DNA from: an uncultured Paracoccus sp.
Lineage (GTDB): Bacteria > Pseudomonadota > Alphaproteobacteria > Rhodobacterales > Rhodobacteraceae
Direction of reading: 5' to 3'
Assembly: GCA_937859005.1 (NCBI GenBank)
Contig: CALLYR010000081.1
Location: 1 to 23,230 of the forward strand
DNA: 23,230 nucleotides
This document shows, in pieces, positions 8,561 through 15,139 of the stretch. Each line of letters starts with the position of its first letter. Position 1 is the first letter of the stretch. The translations under genes and the position numbers were made by a program. Under the pieces are notes generated by a model, which ran no database searches, was not told the origin of the DNA, and saw only the letters and a program-made list of their open reading frames with translations.

Positions 8561-8885
8561 TTTCGGCCACAGAAAGGGGCGGGGTGTGAGGCTTTTGTGA
8601 ACACATGCAGTGAAAGATTCGGAAACAGGGGCGATCGCTGCGTATGAGTTCGCTTGGAACAGTTAGTTAATCTTCAACGGATTTCCGGCCCGAGAGCGGC
8701 AGCGGAAAGATCACGATTTCCGCGGATACAGAATTCAGGTAAAGTTCCCTCACTTTTGTTCACGGACCCGTGATCCAAGGGCTTTCCCCTGCCACTCTTA
8801 ACACCTCTCGTCGTTAGCCTTAGGTGTGATTCATCAAGAACGCCATGGGCCGTCCGGGTCCGTGGCCAGGATCGAGAGGATCACG
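8561..8885. other. Intergenic region upstream of the outer-membrane protein gene
   Basis: No gene is visible here. The region is less GC-rich than its neighbours, as expected for a regulatory region. It contains two dyads: CACGG/CCGTG at 8761-8772, and ACACCT/AGGTGT at 8801-8806 and 8822-8827. The ribosome site GAGAGGA for the next gene is at its right end. I could not choose a promoter with confidence. Confidence 0.5.
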
Positions 8886-9836
8886 ATGAAAACGATTGCC
8901 ATTCTTGCGGGCGCCTCTGCCCTTGCCACGCTTCTGGGCGCGCCGGCCTTTGCCCAGACTGAAATCGCCCCTGGTGCCAATGTGATCGGCGCCACCGGTG
9001 TCAACGAGCAGATCGAGGATGTCGGCGAAGCGGTGCGCGACGATTTCGCCCGTTCCGAAGACGCGGCCCGCTTCGGCCCCGCCGACCGCCGCACCGGCAC
9101 CTTCGGATCGGTGGCGCTGACCTATGCCGGCCGCACCGGCAACCAGGAAAACCAGGATTTCAGCCTGGCCGGGCGTCTGTCCCACAACATGGGCCCGTTC
9201 CAGCAGTCGGTCGGCATCCTGCTGGAATATGGCGAGGATGAGGACGGCGACACGGATACCGAAAAGACCTCGGTCATCTATGACGGCAACTACTACTTCA
9301 ACGACCAGTTCTATGCCTTCGTCCTGGGCCGCCTGGGCACCGACGGCATCGCGAACGACTATGACGATCTGGATCTGACCGACGCCGACGATCTGGAGGA
9401 TTATCGCGAGCGTGACGGCCGTCTGAAGCGTGATGCCTTCCTGGGCTTCGGTCCCGGCTATCGGATCATCAACAACGACACGACCGCATGGCGCGTGCAG
9501 GCCGGTGTAGGTGTCCGTTATACCCAGACCATCAACACCGTCGATGACGCTGACGTCACGATCGACCCGGCCGCCGATACCGTGGTTTCGGATACTTCGA
9601 CCGGCTATATCGTCTCGTCACGGTTCTATCACAAGTTCAACGACCAGTTCTTCCTGACCAACGACACCGACTTCCTGTCGTCGGACGCGAATGATCTGGC
9701 GACGAACGAACTGGGTCTGAACTTCAAGATGTCGGACGCGTTTGCCACGCGCGTATCCTACAAGACCGAGTATGTGTCCGACCGCGACATCCGCACCGAC
9801 AACACGCTGGGCGTGTCGCTGGTCTACGGCTTCTGA
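8886..9836 (+). CDS. Outer-membrane beta-barrel protein, DUF481-like
   Basis: A 316-residue exported protein. The first 23 residues form a Sec signal peptide (basic MKT, hydrophobic core, cleavage after APAFA before QTE). After a 50-residue acidic linker, the mature part shows alternating aromatic/polar strands typical of a barrel: GTFGSVALTYAGRTGN, VIYDGNYYFNDQFYAFVLGR, FLGFGPGYRIINND, WRVQAGVGVRYTQ, SSRFYHKFNDQFFLTNDTDF, and a terminal LGVSLVYGF ending in Phe, the usual assembly signal. This pattern, with the recurring YYFNDQFY/FYHKFNDQFF motifs, resembles the DUF481/YdiY family of outer-membrane proteins. Two strongly acidic loops (EDEDGDTDTE and the aspartate-rich segment around residue 160) may bind cations; this is inference. 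The ATG at 8886 follows a GAGAGGA site. A strong terminator follows at 9872. Confidence 0.85.
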   Translation: MKTIAILAGASALATLLGAPAFAQTEIAPGANVIGATGVNEQIEDVGEAVRDDFARSEDAARFGPADRRTGTFGSVALTYAGRTGNQENQDFSLAGRLSHNMGPFQQSVGILLEYGEDEDGDTDTEKTSVIYDGNYYFNDQFYAFVLGRLGTDGIANDYDDLDLTDADDLEDYRERDGRLKRDAFLGFGPGYRIINNDTTAWRVQAGVGVRYTQTINTVDDADVTIDPAADTVVSDTSTGYIVSSRFYHKFNDQFFLTNDTDFLSSDANDLATNELGLNFKMSDAFATRVSYKTEYVSDRDIRTDNTLGVSLVYGF

Positions 9837-9871
9837 TCCCGTCGATCAGGTTCGATGTCTCACTGGTGAAA

Positions 9872-9897
9872 GGGCGGCCTTCGGGCTGCCCTTTTTT
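9872..9897 (+). terminator. Rho-independent terminator
   Basis: An eight-pair GC-rich stem (9872-9879 with 9884-9891, one G-U pair) closes a TTCG tetraloop and is followed directly by six T residues. It lies 36 bases after the stop of the outer-membrane protein gene and should end that transcript. Confidence 0.9.
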
Positions 9898-9926
9898 CTG
9901 TTCCGTCGCCCGGACCGGAACGAACA

Positions 9927-9950
9927 AGGGCCGCCCCAAGGGGCGGCCCT
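9927..9950. repeat. Perfect 11-bp inverted repeat
   Basis: AGGGCCGCCCC at 9927-9937 and its exact complement at 9940-9950 are separated by two bases. There is no T-tract on the plus strand and only a weak, interrupted one on the minus strand. It may be a second, backup terminator stem or a cruciform-type site. Confidence 0.7.
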
Positions 9951-10195
9951 GCTTCAGGGTGGCGGGAACCGCAGCGACCGTGGCAGCGCAGGTTTCCCCG
10001 AAAGCCTGGATAACCAGGTGGGCGCCGGGTAACCGGACCAGGGTCCGGACAGAGCCAGCTCCCTCGGGTGACTTATAGGCCAGTGGGAAAAATGGCCGCG
10101 CACGAGAAGAGCAGAAACCCGCCAACACCGCAGATAAGGGTGGCCGCCGGCCGCTTCAAGAGCCACTGGTCTTGCCGAATGTTGCCGCTTCGTTC
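9951..10195. other. Non-coding gap rich in short hairpins
   Basis: No protein gene is convincing here. Several short stems follow one another between about 10008 and 10055: CCTGG/CCAGG with an ATAA loop, CCGG/CCGG closing a GTAA (GNRA) loop, and CCGGACC/GGTCCGG with two bases between. CCAGTGG at 10080-10086 is the complement of CCACTGG at 10163-10169, so the segment between could be closed by a long-range stem. This could be a structured RNA or the leader of mmcB; I do not recognise a known RNA family. Confidence 0.4.
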
Positions 10196-10660
10196 ATGCA
10201 GGAAGGCATGGATGACCGCCTGCCCCCCATGCCCGGACAGCGCCTCGCCCGCGGCGTGGTGCGGATGCTGGCCACGCTGGGTCATGCGCCCCTGTGCGAA
10301 TTCGTGCCGGCGCCGGGACTGCGGGTGGATGTGATCTCGGTCACGCCTCAGGGTGAAATCTGGATCGTCGAATGCAAGAGCTGCCGCGCCGATTTCAACG
10401 CCGACCGCAAATGGCAGGGTTATCTTGAGTTCTGCGACCGTTTCTTCTGGGCCATCGGCGCCGATTTTCCGGCCGAACTTCTGCCCGAGGACAGCGGTCT
10501 GATCCTGGCCGATCCCTATGGGGCCGAAGTGGCGCGGATGGCGCCGCCGGACCGTCTGGCCGCCGCGCGCCGCAGCCGCGTGCTGCGCGACGTGGCCCGG
10601 ACGGCAGCCTGTCGGTTGGCCCGGCTGAACGATCCGCAGGGCTTTGCCGAAGGGGACTAG
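10196..10660 (+). CDS. mmcB: MmcB family DNA repair protein
   Basis: About 154 residues, matching the alphaproteobacterial MmcB (DUF462-type) family, a restriction-nuclease-like fold protein linked to DNA repair and regulated by LexA in some species. Conserved blocks are PGQRLARGVVRMLATLG, the segment CEFVPAPGLRVDVISV, the nuclease-like core IWIVECKSCRADFNADRKWQ (with the E-x-K motif in VECKS), GYLEFCDRFFWAIGADFP, and LLPEDSGLILADPYGAEV. The start is uncertain: ATG at 10196 has no ribosome site, ATG at 10208 has AGGAAGG but only one base away, and a TTG at 10172 is also in frame. The gene stands alone, with no operon partner on its strand. I see no obvious LexA box upstream. Confidence 0.88.
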   Translation: MQEGMDDRLPPMPGQRLARGVVRMLATLGHAPLCEFVPAPGLRVDVISVTPQGEIWIVECKSCRADFNADRKWQGYLEFCDRFFWAIGADFPAELLPEDSGLILADPYGAEVARMAPPDRLAAARRSRVLRDVARTAACRLARLNDPQGFAEGD

Positions 10661-10832
10661 CAACTGCATCCATACGCCGGGCTGTTACTGTCCTGACGTT
10701 CGGCTTTTCGGGGCCGCATTCGCGACGGAGACGAGCCGCCTGGCGATCGCGACGATGACAGCTGTGCGACCTGGTCTTTTCCTTGAGGCGTCTGGCGATA
10801 GGTCTCAGGGTCGGGCGGTAACATGCGGTTGC

Positions 10833-11070
10833 TGACCTGTCACTGGCTTTTTCCTCCACCTGCGCGTGGAGTCTGCCCCAAGGGGAGGACGGACGATAAA
10901 GAAGGCGCAACGGACCGAGGAACAGATCATCGGCATCCTGCAGGAGCATGGTCGACGTATACGCCGACGGTGCGAAGTGCGCTGACCTCTGCCGCAAGCA
11001 CGGGATGTCGGAAGGGACGTGTCTCAGCCTGGAAGGCAAAGTATTCCGGCATGACGGTGTCCGAGGCTCC
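10833..11070 (+). mobile_element. IS3-family left-end remnant
   Basis: The stretch begins with TGACCTGTC followed by a pyrimidine-rich CTTTTTCCTCCACC segment and a GGGGAGGA ribosome site, the layout I know from IS3-type left ends in Rhodobacteraceae. It then carries the beginning of an OrfA transposase in shifting frames. The remnant stops where the kinase gene on the other strand begins (its stop codon is at 11071). No right end is seen, so the element is truncated. Confidence 0.6.
10896..11070 (+). pseudogene. IS3-family transposase OrfA fragment
   Basis: Three successive reading frames spell out the N-terminal helix-turn-helix of IS3-type OrfA. The first gives KKAQRTEEQIIGILQEHG from 10899, the second DGAKCADLCRKHGMSEGT, and the third AWKAKYSGMTVSEAPQ. 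The expected ATG is an ATA at 10896-10898, correctly placed behind a GGGGAGGA ribosome site, so even the start codon is lost. At least two frameshifts separate the pieces. The leucine-zipper part of OrfA and all of OrfB are missing. It is clearly non-functional. Confidence 0.8.
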
Positions 11071-12384
11071 TCAGGCCGGCAGGTCCAGTTCCGCCAGCAA
11101 TCCGCCTCGGTCCGACCGGCCAAGGTTCAGCCGGCCGCCATGCAGCGCGGCAAGGTCGGCCACGATGGCAAGGCCCAGCCCCGCGCCGGGGGGACCCGCC
11201 TCGTCCAGCCGGCCGCCGCGTGACAGCGCGCGGGCGTGGTCCTGATCGCCCATGCCGGGGCCGTCATCGGCGATGGCGATGCGGATGGTTCCGGGTTGCG
11301 GCGCGACCGTGATCCCGATGTGGGTACGGGCATATTTCACCGCGTTTTCCAGAAGGTTACCCAGCATCTCTTCCAGATCCTGGCGTTCGCCGGCAAAGCG
11401 GGCGGCAGGAGGGCAGGCGACCTGCACCGACAATCCGCGATCGGCCGCCGGGTGGCGCAGGACCAGCAGGATGTCGTCGATCACCTCGGCCACCGGCGCC
11501 GTATGGCCCAGCAAGCGCGGAGCCCCGGCGCTGCGGGCGCGGCGCAGGTGCCAGCCGATCTGGCGGTCCATGCGGCGGATCAGGGTCTGGCCGGGATGAT
11601 CGGGGGGCAGGGCGTTCGCCAGCGCGGCCATGGGGGTTTTCAGGGAATGGGCCAGATTGCCCAGATGATCGCGCGCCCGCGCCAGCACGGCGCGGTTCTG
11701 GTCCAGCAGGCCGTTCAACTCGATGGCAATCGGGCGCAGTTCGGCGACCGGCGGCAGTGGCAGCGATTCGGCCTGCCCGGCGCGGATCGCGCGGATGCCG
11801 CGGCCCATCGTGTCCAGCGTCCTCAGTCCGGCCGCGACCTGCACGAGGCTTGCCAGAACCAGCCCCGCGCCCAGCACCGCCAGCGACAGCGCCAGCGGCC
11901 TGCGCACCCGCGACAGCGCCGCATCGATGTCGGCCTGCGGGGCAGTGACGGTGACCGCCAGCGGCGCATCGACGCCGGGCAGGGTAAAGGGGCGGCGCAG
12001 GACGCGCAACAGCTTGCCATCAGGAACCGGGCCGCGGCCACCGGTCCACGCGGCGGGGGACGTCGTCGTCAGCGACAGGTCCAGCAGCGACGGTGAACGG
12101 GCCAGCGCCGTACCGTCCGCGGTTTCCAGTTGCCAGAACCAATCCGACAGCGGCATGGCAAAGCGCGGATCGGTGGGCGGCGCCGCAATCCAGACCCCGC
12201 CCGTGGCGTCCGTCTGCGCGCCGGCGATGACGGTATCGGCAACCGCCGCCAGCTCCGCATCGAAACGGTCGGTCACGAAATGACCCAGCACGCCGCCGAT
12301 CACCCACCAGGCGCCCAGCAACGCCAGCGTCAGCCAGACCGCCGCCAGCGCCAGCAGCCGCGCCCGGATGGACCCCAGCGTCAC
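11071..12384 (-). CDS. Sensor histidine kinase (PhoQ-like class)
   Basis: A 437-residue inner-membrane sensor kinase. A first transmembrane helix lies at about residues 10-34 and a second at about 163-187, enclosing a periplasmic sensor of roughly 125 residues (with WIAAPPTDPRFAMPLSDWFW). A HAMP-like linker follows. The phosphoacceptor H-box is NLAHSLKTPMAAL (His about 246), the N-box is GNLLENAVKYA (Asn 343/347), G1 is DDGPGM (373-378) and G2 is GAGLGLAI (400-407), so all catalytic boxes are intact. The start is a GTG overlapping the response regulator stop (GTGA). It is the third gene of the PepSY / regulator / kinase operon. The protein ends normally although an IS remnant abuts its stop. 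The ligand is unknown; a cation or envelope signal is a guess from the PepSY neighbour. Confidence 0.93.
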   Translation of the reverse strand: MTLGSIRARLLALAAVWLTLALLGAWWVIGGVLGHFVTDRFDAELAAVADTVIAGAQTDATGGVWIAAPPTDPRFAMPLSDWFWQLETADGTALARSPSLLDLSLTTTSPAAWTGGRGPVPDGKLLRVLRRPFTLPGVDAPLAVTVTAPQADIDAALSRVRRPLALSLAVLGAGLVLASLVQVAAGLRTLDTMGRGIRAIRAGQAESLPLPPVAELRPIAIELNGLLDQNRAVLARARDHLGNLAHSLKTPMAALANALPPDHPGQTLIRRMDRQIGWHLRRARSAGAPRLLGHTAPVAEVIDDILLVLRHPAADRGLSVQVACPPAARFAGERQDLEEMLGNLLENAVKYARTHIGITVAPQPGTIRIAIADDGPGMGDQDHARALSRGGRLDEAGPPGAGLGLAIVADLAALHGGRLNLGRSDRGGLLAELDLPA

Positions 12385-13046
12385 GCGCCGCCGCCATGCA
12401 GGACGTAACCCTCGCTGCGGCGGGTCTCGATCAGGCCGTCGCCGATCTTGCGGCGCAGGCGGCCGATTACGACCTCGATCGACTTGAAATCACGATCACT
12501 GTCCGCGTCATAGAGATGCTCGGACAGTTCCGTGCGGCTGACGATGCGGTCGGGGTGGTGCATCAGATAGCCAAGAATGCGGGCTTCGAAGGCCGTCAGC
12601 TTCAGCGCCACGCCGTCGCGGGTAATGACGCCCAGTTGCGTGTCATAGCGCAGCGGACCCGCGGACAGCATCGGGCGCGCATGGCCGGCCGCGCGCCGCA
12701 GCAGCGTCTGGGCGCGCAGCACAACCTCGTCCAGGCGAAAGGGTTTGACGGCGTAATCGTCGGCCCCGGCACGGAAACCCGCGACCTTGTCGGTCCAGTC
12801 GCCGCGCGCGGTCAGGATCAGGACGGGCATCGTCACGCCCTGCGCGCGCCAGCGGGTCAGCACCTCGATCCCCGGCAGGCCCGGCAGGCCCAGATCCAGC
12901 ACCGCCACGTCATAGGATTCCGTGGCCCCCATATATTCGCCCTCTGTCCCGTTCGCGGCGATGTCGGGGACGAAGCCGCCCCCGGACATGGCGTCCGCGA
13001 TCTGGCTGGACAGGATCGGGTCGTCTTCGACGATCAGGCAGCGCAT
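12381..13046 (-). CDS. OmpR/PhoP-family response regulator
   Basis: A 221-residue two-domain regulator. The receiver domain has the acidic pair in VEDD (residues 7-9), the phosphoacceptor Asp51 in VLDLGLPG, Thr79 in LILTARGD and Lys101 in YAVKPF. The C-terminal winged helix has KLTAFEARILGYLMHHP, the recognition region VSRTELSEHLYD and the end ETRRSEGYVLHG, all typical of the OmpR class. The start MRCLIVEDD at 13046 is the normal receiver N-terminus; the in-frame upstream ATG adds 23 unlikely residues. Its stop overlaps the GTG of the cognate kinase, and the PepSY gene ends 22 bases upstream. Direct repeats with 11-bp period at 13492-13526 are a likely binding site for it. Confidence 0.94.
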   Translation of the reverse strand: MRCLIVEDDPILSSQIADAMSGGGFVPDIAANGTEGEYMGATESYDVAVLDLGLPGLPGIEVLTRWRAQGVTMPVLILTARGDWTDKVAGFRAGADDYAVKPFRLDEVVLRAQTLLRRAAGHARPMLSAGPLRYDTQLGVITRDGVALKLTAFEARILGYLMHHPDRIVSRTELSEHLYDADSDRDFKSIEVVIGRLRRKIGDGLIETRRSEGYVLHGGGA

Positions 13047-13068
13047 GTCCGGTCCTGTGTGCTGTTGG

Positions 13069-13467
13069 TCATTTCCTGCGGCGGGCGCTCGCAAGGTCGT
13101 TGCCCCGGATGTCAAGGAATCGGCCCGTCCGTGCGTCCATCCGTATCTCGATCACGTCGCGCCCGCGGGTCAGCAGGCGAAAGCCATAGACCAGCTCGAC
13201 TCCGCGTTCGGCCTCGGGTCCGCGCGGGGACAGCAGGGTCATGCCGATGATGCGTCCGTCGAACCGCTCGCCCACCTCGCGCACCGCGCGGTGCATCGGC
13301 ATCACGTCGAACACCGGAAGGTCGAGCATGTCCAGCGTTCCGGCATCGGGTGCGTGCTGCGCATGCCGGGGCGGATGGCGGGGCGGTTCGTCCCCCGTCA
13401 CCGCAAGCGGCACCCCCACCGCCAGCGCGGCGGCAAGGGCAAGGAAAGGGAACAGAGGCAGGCGCAT
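13069..13467 (-). CDS. Periplasmic PepSY-domain protein
   Basis: A 132-residue exported protein and first gene of a three-gene minus-strand operon with the response regulator and kinase. It begins with a signal peptide (MRLPLFPFLALAAALAVGVP, cleavage probably near AVTG or further on). A His-rich linker (PPRHPPRHAQHAPD) follows, then one PepSY-like module: HRAVREVGERFDGRIIGMTL, a strand with ERGVELVYGFRLL and the end RDVIEIRMDARTGRFLDIRG, which matches the usual PepSY ending where Asp/Arg/Thr-Gly precede an acidic or basic tail. PepSY modules inhibit proteases or sense the periplasm; next to a kinase it may modulate the sensor. The His-rich linker suggests metal contact, but this is inference. 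Confidence 0.85.
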   Translation of the reverse strand: MRLPLFPFLALAAALAVGVPLAVTGDEPPRHPPRHAQHAPDAGTLDMLDLPVFDVMPMHRAVREVGERFDGRIIGMTLLSPRGPEAERGVELVYGFRLLTRGRDVIEIRMDARTGRFLDIRGNDLASARRRK

Positions 13468-13491
13468 GGCTGCTTGATATCTCGGTCAACC

Positions 13492-13526
13492 CAAACGGAA
13501 ACCAAACGAACCGTTGGCGTTCCGTT
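13492..13526. promoter_or_regulatory. Candidate response-regulator operator (two 11-bp-period direct repeat pairs)
   Basis: CAAACG occurs at 13492-13497 and again at 13503-13508, and CCGTT at 13511-13515 and again at 13522-13526. Both pairs have a period of exactly 11 bases, the spacing of tandem OmpR/PhoP-class binding sites. The second pair read on the minus strand is AACGG-N6-AACGG, close to AACGG-N6-AACGA of the first on the plus strand, so the two pairs are arranged as an inverted duplicate between the divergent PepSY operon and the secreted protein gene. Binding by the adjacent regulator is inference. Confidence 0.55.
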
Positions 13527-13606
13527 CGGCATACCGCGGATAGAAGTCGATTCGCATCGGGCGGATCTCGCCGCCCCTGGCGAAACGCGACAGAAAGGAC
13601 TCTCTC

Positions 13607-14482
13607 ATGCTTCGCACTCTTCGCAACACGGCTGCTTTGATCGTCGCGGCCTCGTTCGTCGCAGCAACCCTGGCGGCGCAGACTGCGGCCCCCGCGCCGG
13701 CTGCGCCCGCAGCCCCGGCGGCACCTGCCGCAACGGCCCCGGCTGCAACCGCGCCGGCGACGACGACCGCCCCGGCCCCTGCTGCCGCACTGCCGTCCGC
13801 GCTGACCGATCTGGGGATCACCACCGCCACCGTCACCCAGACCAGGCGCGGCGCGCAGAAGGTCGAAGGCACGCTGCCCGGCGGCATCGCGTTCCGCGGG
13901 ATGCTGGACCCCCAGGGCCAGTTGCGGATGCTGCGCGCGCAGGGCGATGCGGCGCTGCCCGCCGATCTGGTCAGCCGGCTGGTGCCGCAGGCAGTGCGCA
14001 ACAGCCCCGTCTTTGGCGAACTGGCGCAGATCGGCGGGATCATCCAGGGGCCGGAAGGAGTCATGGTATTCGGCAAGGCGGCCGACGGACAGATGGTCCG
14101 CGCCGGGTTCTCGGCCGATGGCACGCTGCAGAAATTCGGGCGGGGCGATATTGCCCGCGGCGACGGGTTCCACGGCAAGGGGGGCAAGGGCGATCCCGGC
14201 AAGGACCGCGGCGCGCACCGGGGCGACCGCCATCGCGGCGACCGTGACCATGGGGACCGCGGACCGCGCGGCATGATGGCGCCGCAGGGTGACGCCCCGG
14301 CGGGCGCGACCCTGACCGACGACGCGGTGCGCAACGCGCTGGCGCAGGCGGGCTATACCCAGCCCGGCGACATCACCCGTGACGGCCCGCGCGTGACGGT
14401 GCCCGCCGTCAATCCCGAAGGCGAGAACGTCACCGTCACCGTGAATCCGCGCGGTATCGTGGTGCGCGAGGAGGCGCGCTGA
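13607..14482 (+). CDS. Secreted Ala/Pro-rich protein with His/Arg/Gly/Asp-rich segment
   Basis: A 291-residue exported protein that I cannot assign to a family. Residues 1-24 look like a signal peptide ending AATLAAQ. Residues 25-62 are a low-complexity Ala/Pro/Thr linker. Residues about 63-175 form a folded part with short strands (GITTATVTQTRRGAQKVEGT, LPGGIAFRGMLDPQGQLRML). A charged stretch at about 180-222 (GDGFHGKGGKGDPGKDRG, then repeats of HRGD/RDHGDRG) is followed by a PepSY-like end: TLTDDAVRNALAQAGYTQPG, then RVTVPAVNPEGENVTVTVNP. A good AAAGGA ribosome site precedes the ATG at 13607. It diverges from the PepSY / regulator / kinase operon across a region with repeat sites, so it is a likely target of that system. 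The His/Asp stretch could bind metal. Confidence 0.8.
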   Translation: MLRTLRNTAALIVAASFVAATLAAQTAAPAPAAPAAPAAPAATAPAATAPATTTAPAPAAALPSALTDLGITTATVTQTRRGAQKVEGTLPGGIAFRGMLDPQGQLRMLRAQGDAALPADLVSRLVPQAVRNSPVFGELAQIGGIIQGPEGVMVFGKAADGQMVRAGFSADGTLQKFGRGDIARGDGFHGKGGKGDPGKDRGAHRGDRHRGDRDHGDRGPRGMMAPQGDAPAGATLTDDAVRNALAQAGYTQPGDITRDGPRVTVPAVNPEGENVTVTVNPRGIVVREEAR

Positions 14483-14497
14483 GGAACTGCCGCTCGG

Positions 14498-14535
14498 GGC
14501 GCGCGCGCGCGAGGGCGATCCACCGCGCGCGCCGG
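14498..14535. repeat. Alternating CG tract with GC inverted arms
   Basis: About 13 bases of uninterrupted GC alternation at 14499-14511 are followed after a short spacer by a second CG-alternating arm at 14524-14532. The arms can pair into a very strong hairpin, or the tract could adopt left-handed DNA. It sits 16 bases after the secreted protein stop and may act as a terminator-like stem, but there is no T-run. Confidence 0.5.
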
Positions 14536-14648
14536 CGCGGCATGGCCAGCGTTCGCACGGCATCAGTGCGCAGGCCGCAATCGCAGGTTCAGTCAAAGAC
14601 GGGCAGCCGCCGGTGTCAGCAGGCGCAGGACATGGCGGTGCGCATGGC

Positions 14649-15062
14649 TCAGCCGCGGGTCAGCAGCGGCGCGACATTGCCCAGGTCATAGCCGGCATCG
14701 GCCGCGGTCCTCAGGATTTCGTCGGCGGGACGTTGGCCCGCCTGGCTCAGCGCCCAAAGCGTGGCGGAACGGGTGCCGGACCGGCAATAGGCGAGGGCAG
14801 GGCCGCCCGACGCAAGCGCCTCGGCGAATTGCTGGACGATCTGCGGCGTGAGCTGGCCGGGGGTGAAGGGGATATAATGAAAGTCCAGCCCCGCCGCCGC
14901 TGCGGCATCCGCCATGCGGGTGCTGGCCTGTTCCGGCCCGATTTCGGTGTCGGGGCGATTGTCGATCAGGACGCGAAAGCCCGCCTGCGCCAGCGCGATC
15001 AGGTCGTCGGGGTCGATCTGGGGCGCGACGGCAAGGTCGGGGGTCAACTGGCGCAGGTCCAT
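14649..15062 (-). CDS. TIGR01244-type rhodanese-like sulfurtransferase (Blh partner)
   Basis: A 137-residue protein of the phosphatase/rhodanese-like family that accompanies or is fused to Blh-type sulfur dioxygenases. The start MDLRQLTPDLAVAPQI and the segment VLIDNRPDTEIGPEQAS are typical, followed by FHYIPFTPGQLTP and the active-site loop AYCRSGTRSA with the catalytic Cys at residue 93, then the end ADAGYDLGNVAPLL. It probably handles persulfide sulfur in H2S detoxification. The ATG at 15062 has a GGAG ribosome site; the reading frame extends further upstream but that part belongs to the decayed hydrolase next door. The normal partner, a metallo-beta-lactamase-fold dioxygenase, lies directly upstream as a pseudogene. 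Nothing in the protein itself looks damaged. Confidence 0.88.
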   Translation of the reverse strand: MDLRQLTPDLAVAPQIDPDDLIALAQAGFRVLIDNRPDTEIGPEQASTRMADAAAAAGLDFHYIPFTPGQLTPQIVQQFAEALASGGPALAYCRSGTRSATLWALSQAGQRPADEILRTAADAGYDLGNVAPLLTRG

Positions 15063-15139
15063 GGAGGCTCCGGTCGGGTTGTGGCACGATTGCAGGTGGC
15101 GCTGGGCCGGGCCGGGCGTCAAGGTGCCGCGCGAAAATT

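Noticed and set aside
8656..8682. GGAAC box as an ECF-type (general stress) promoter
   Set aside because: GGAAC is followed after 17 bases by CGGA rather than the expected CGTT, and a single imperfect match is not enough.
9990..10180. RNase P, SRP, 6S or tmRNA gene
   Set aside because: One stretch loosely recalls the 3' end of RNase P RNA and the CCAGTGG/CCACTGG pair recalls a 6S closing stem, but the diagnostic core motifs of all four RNAs are absent.
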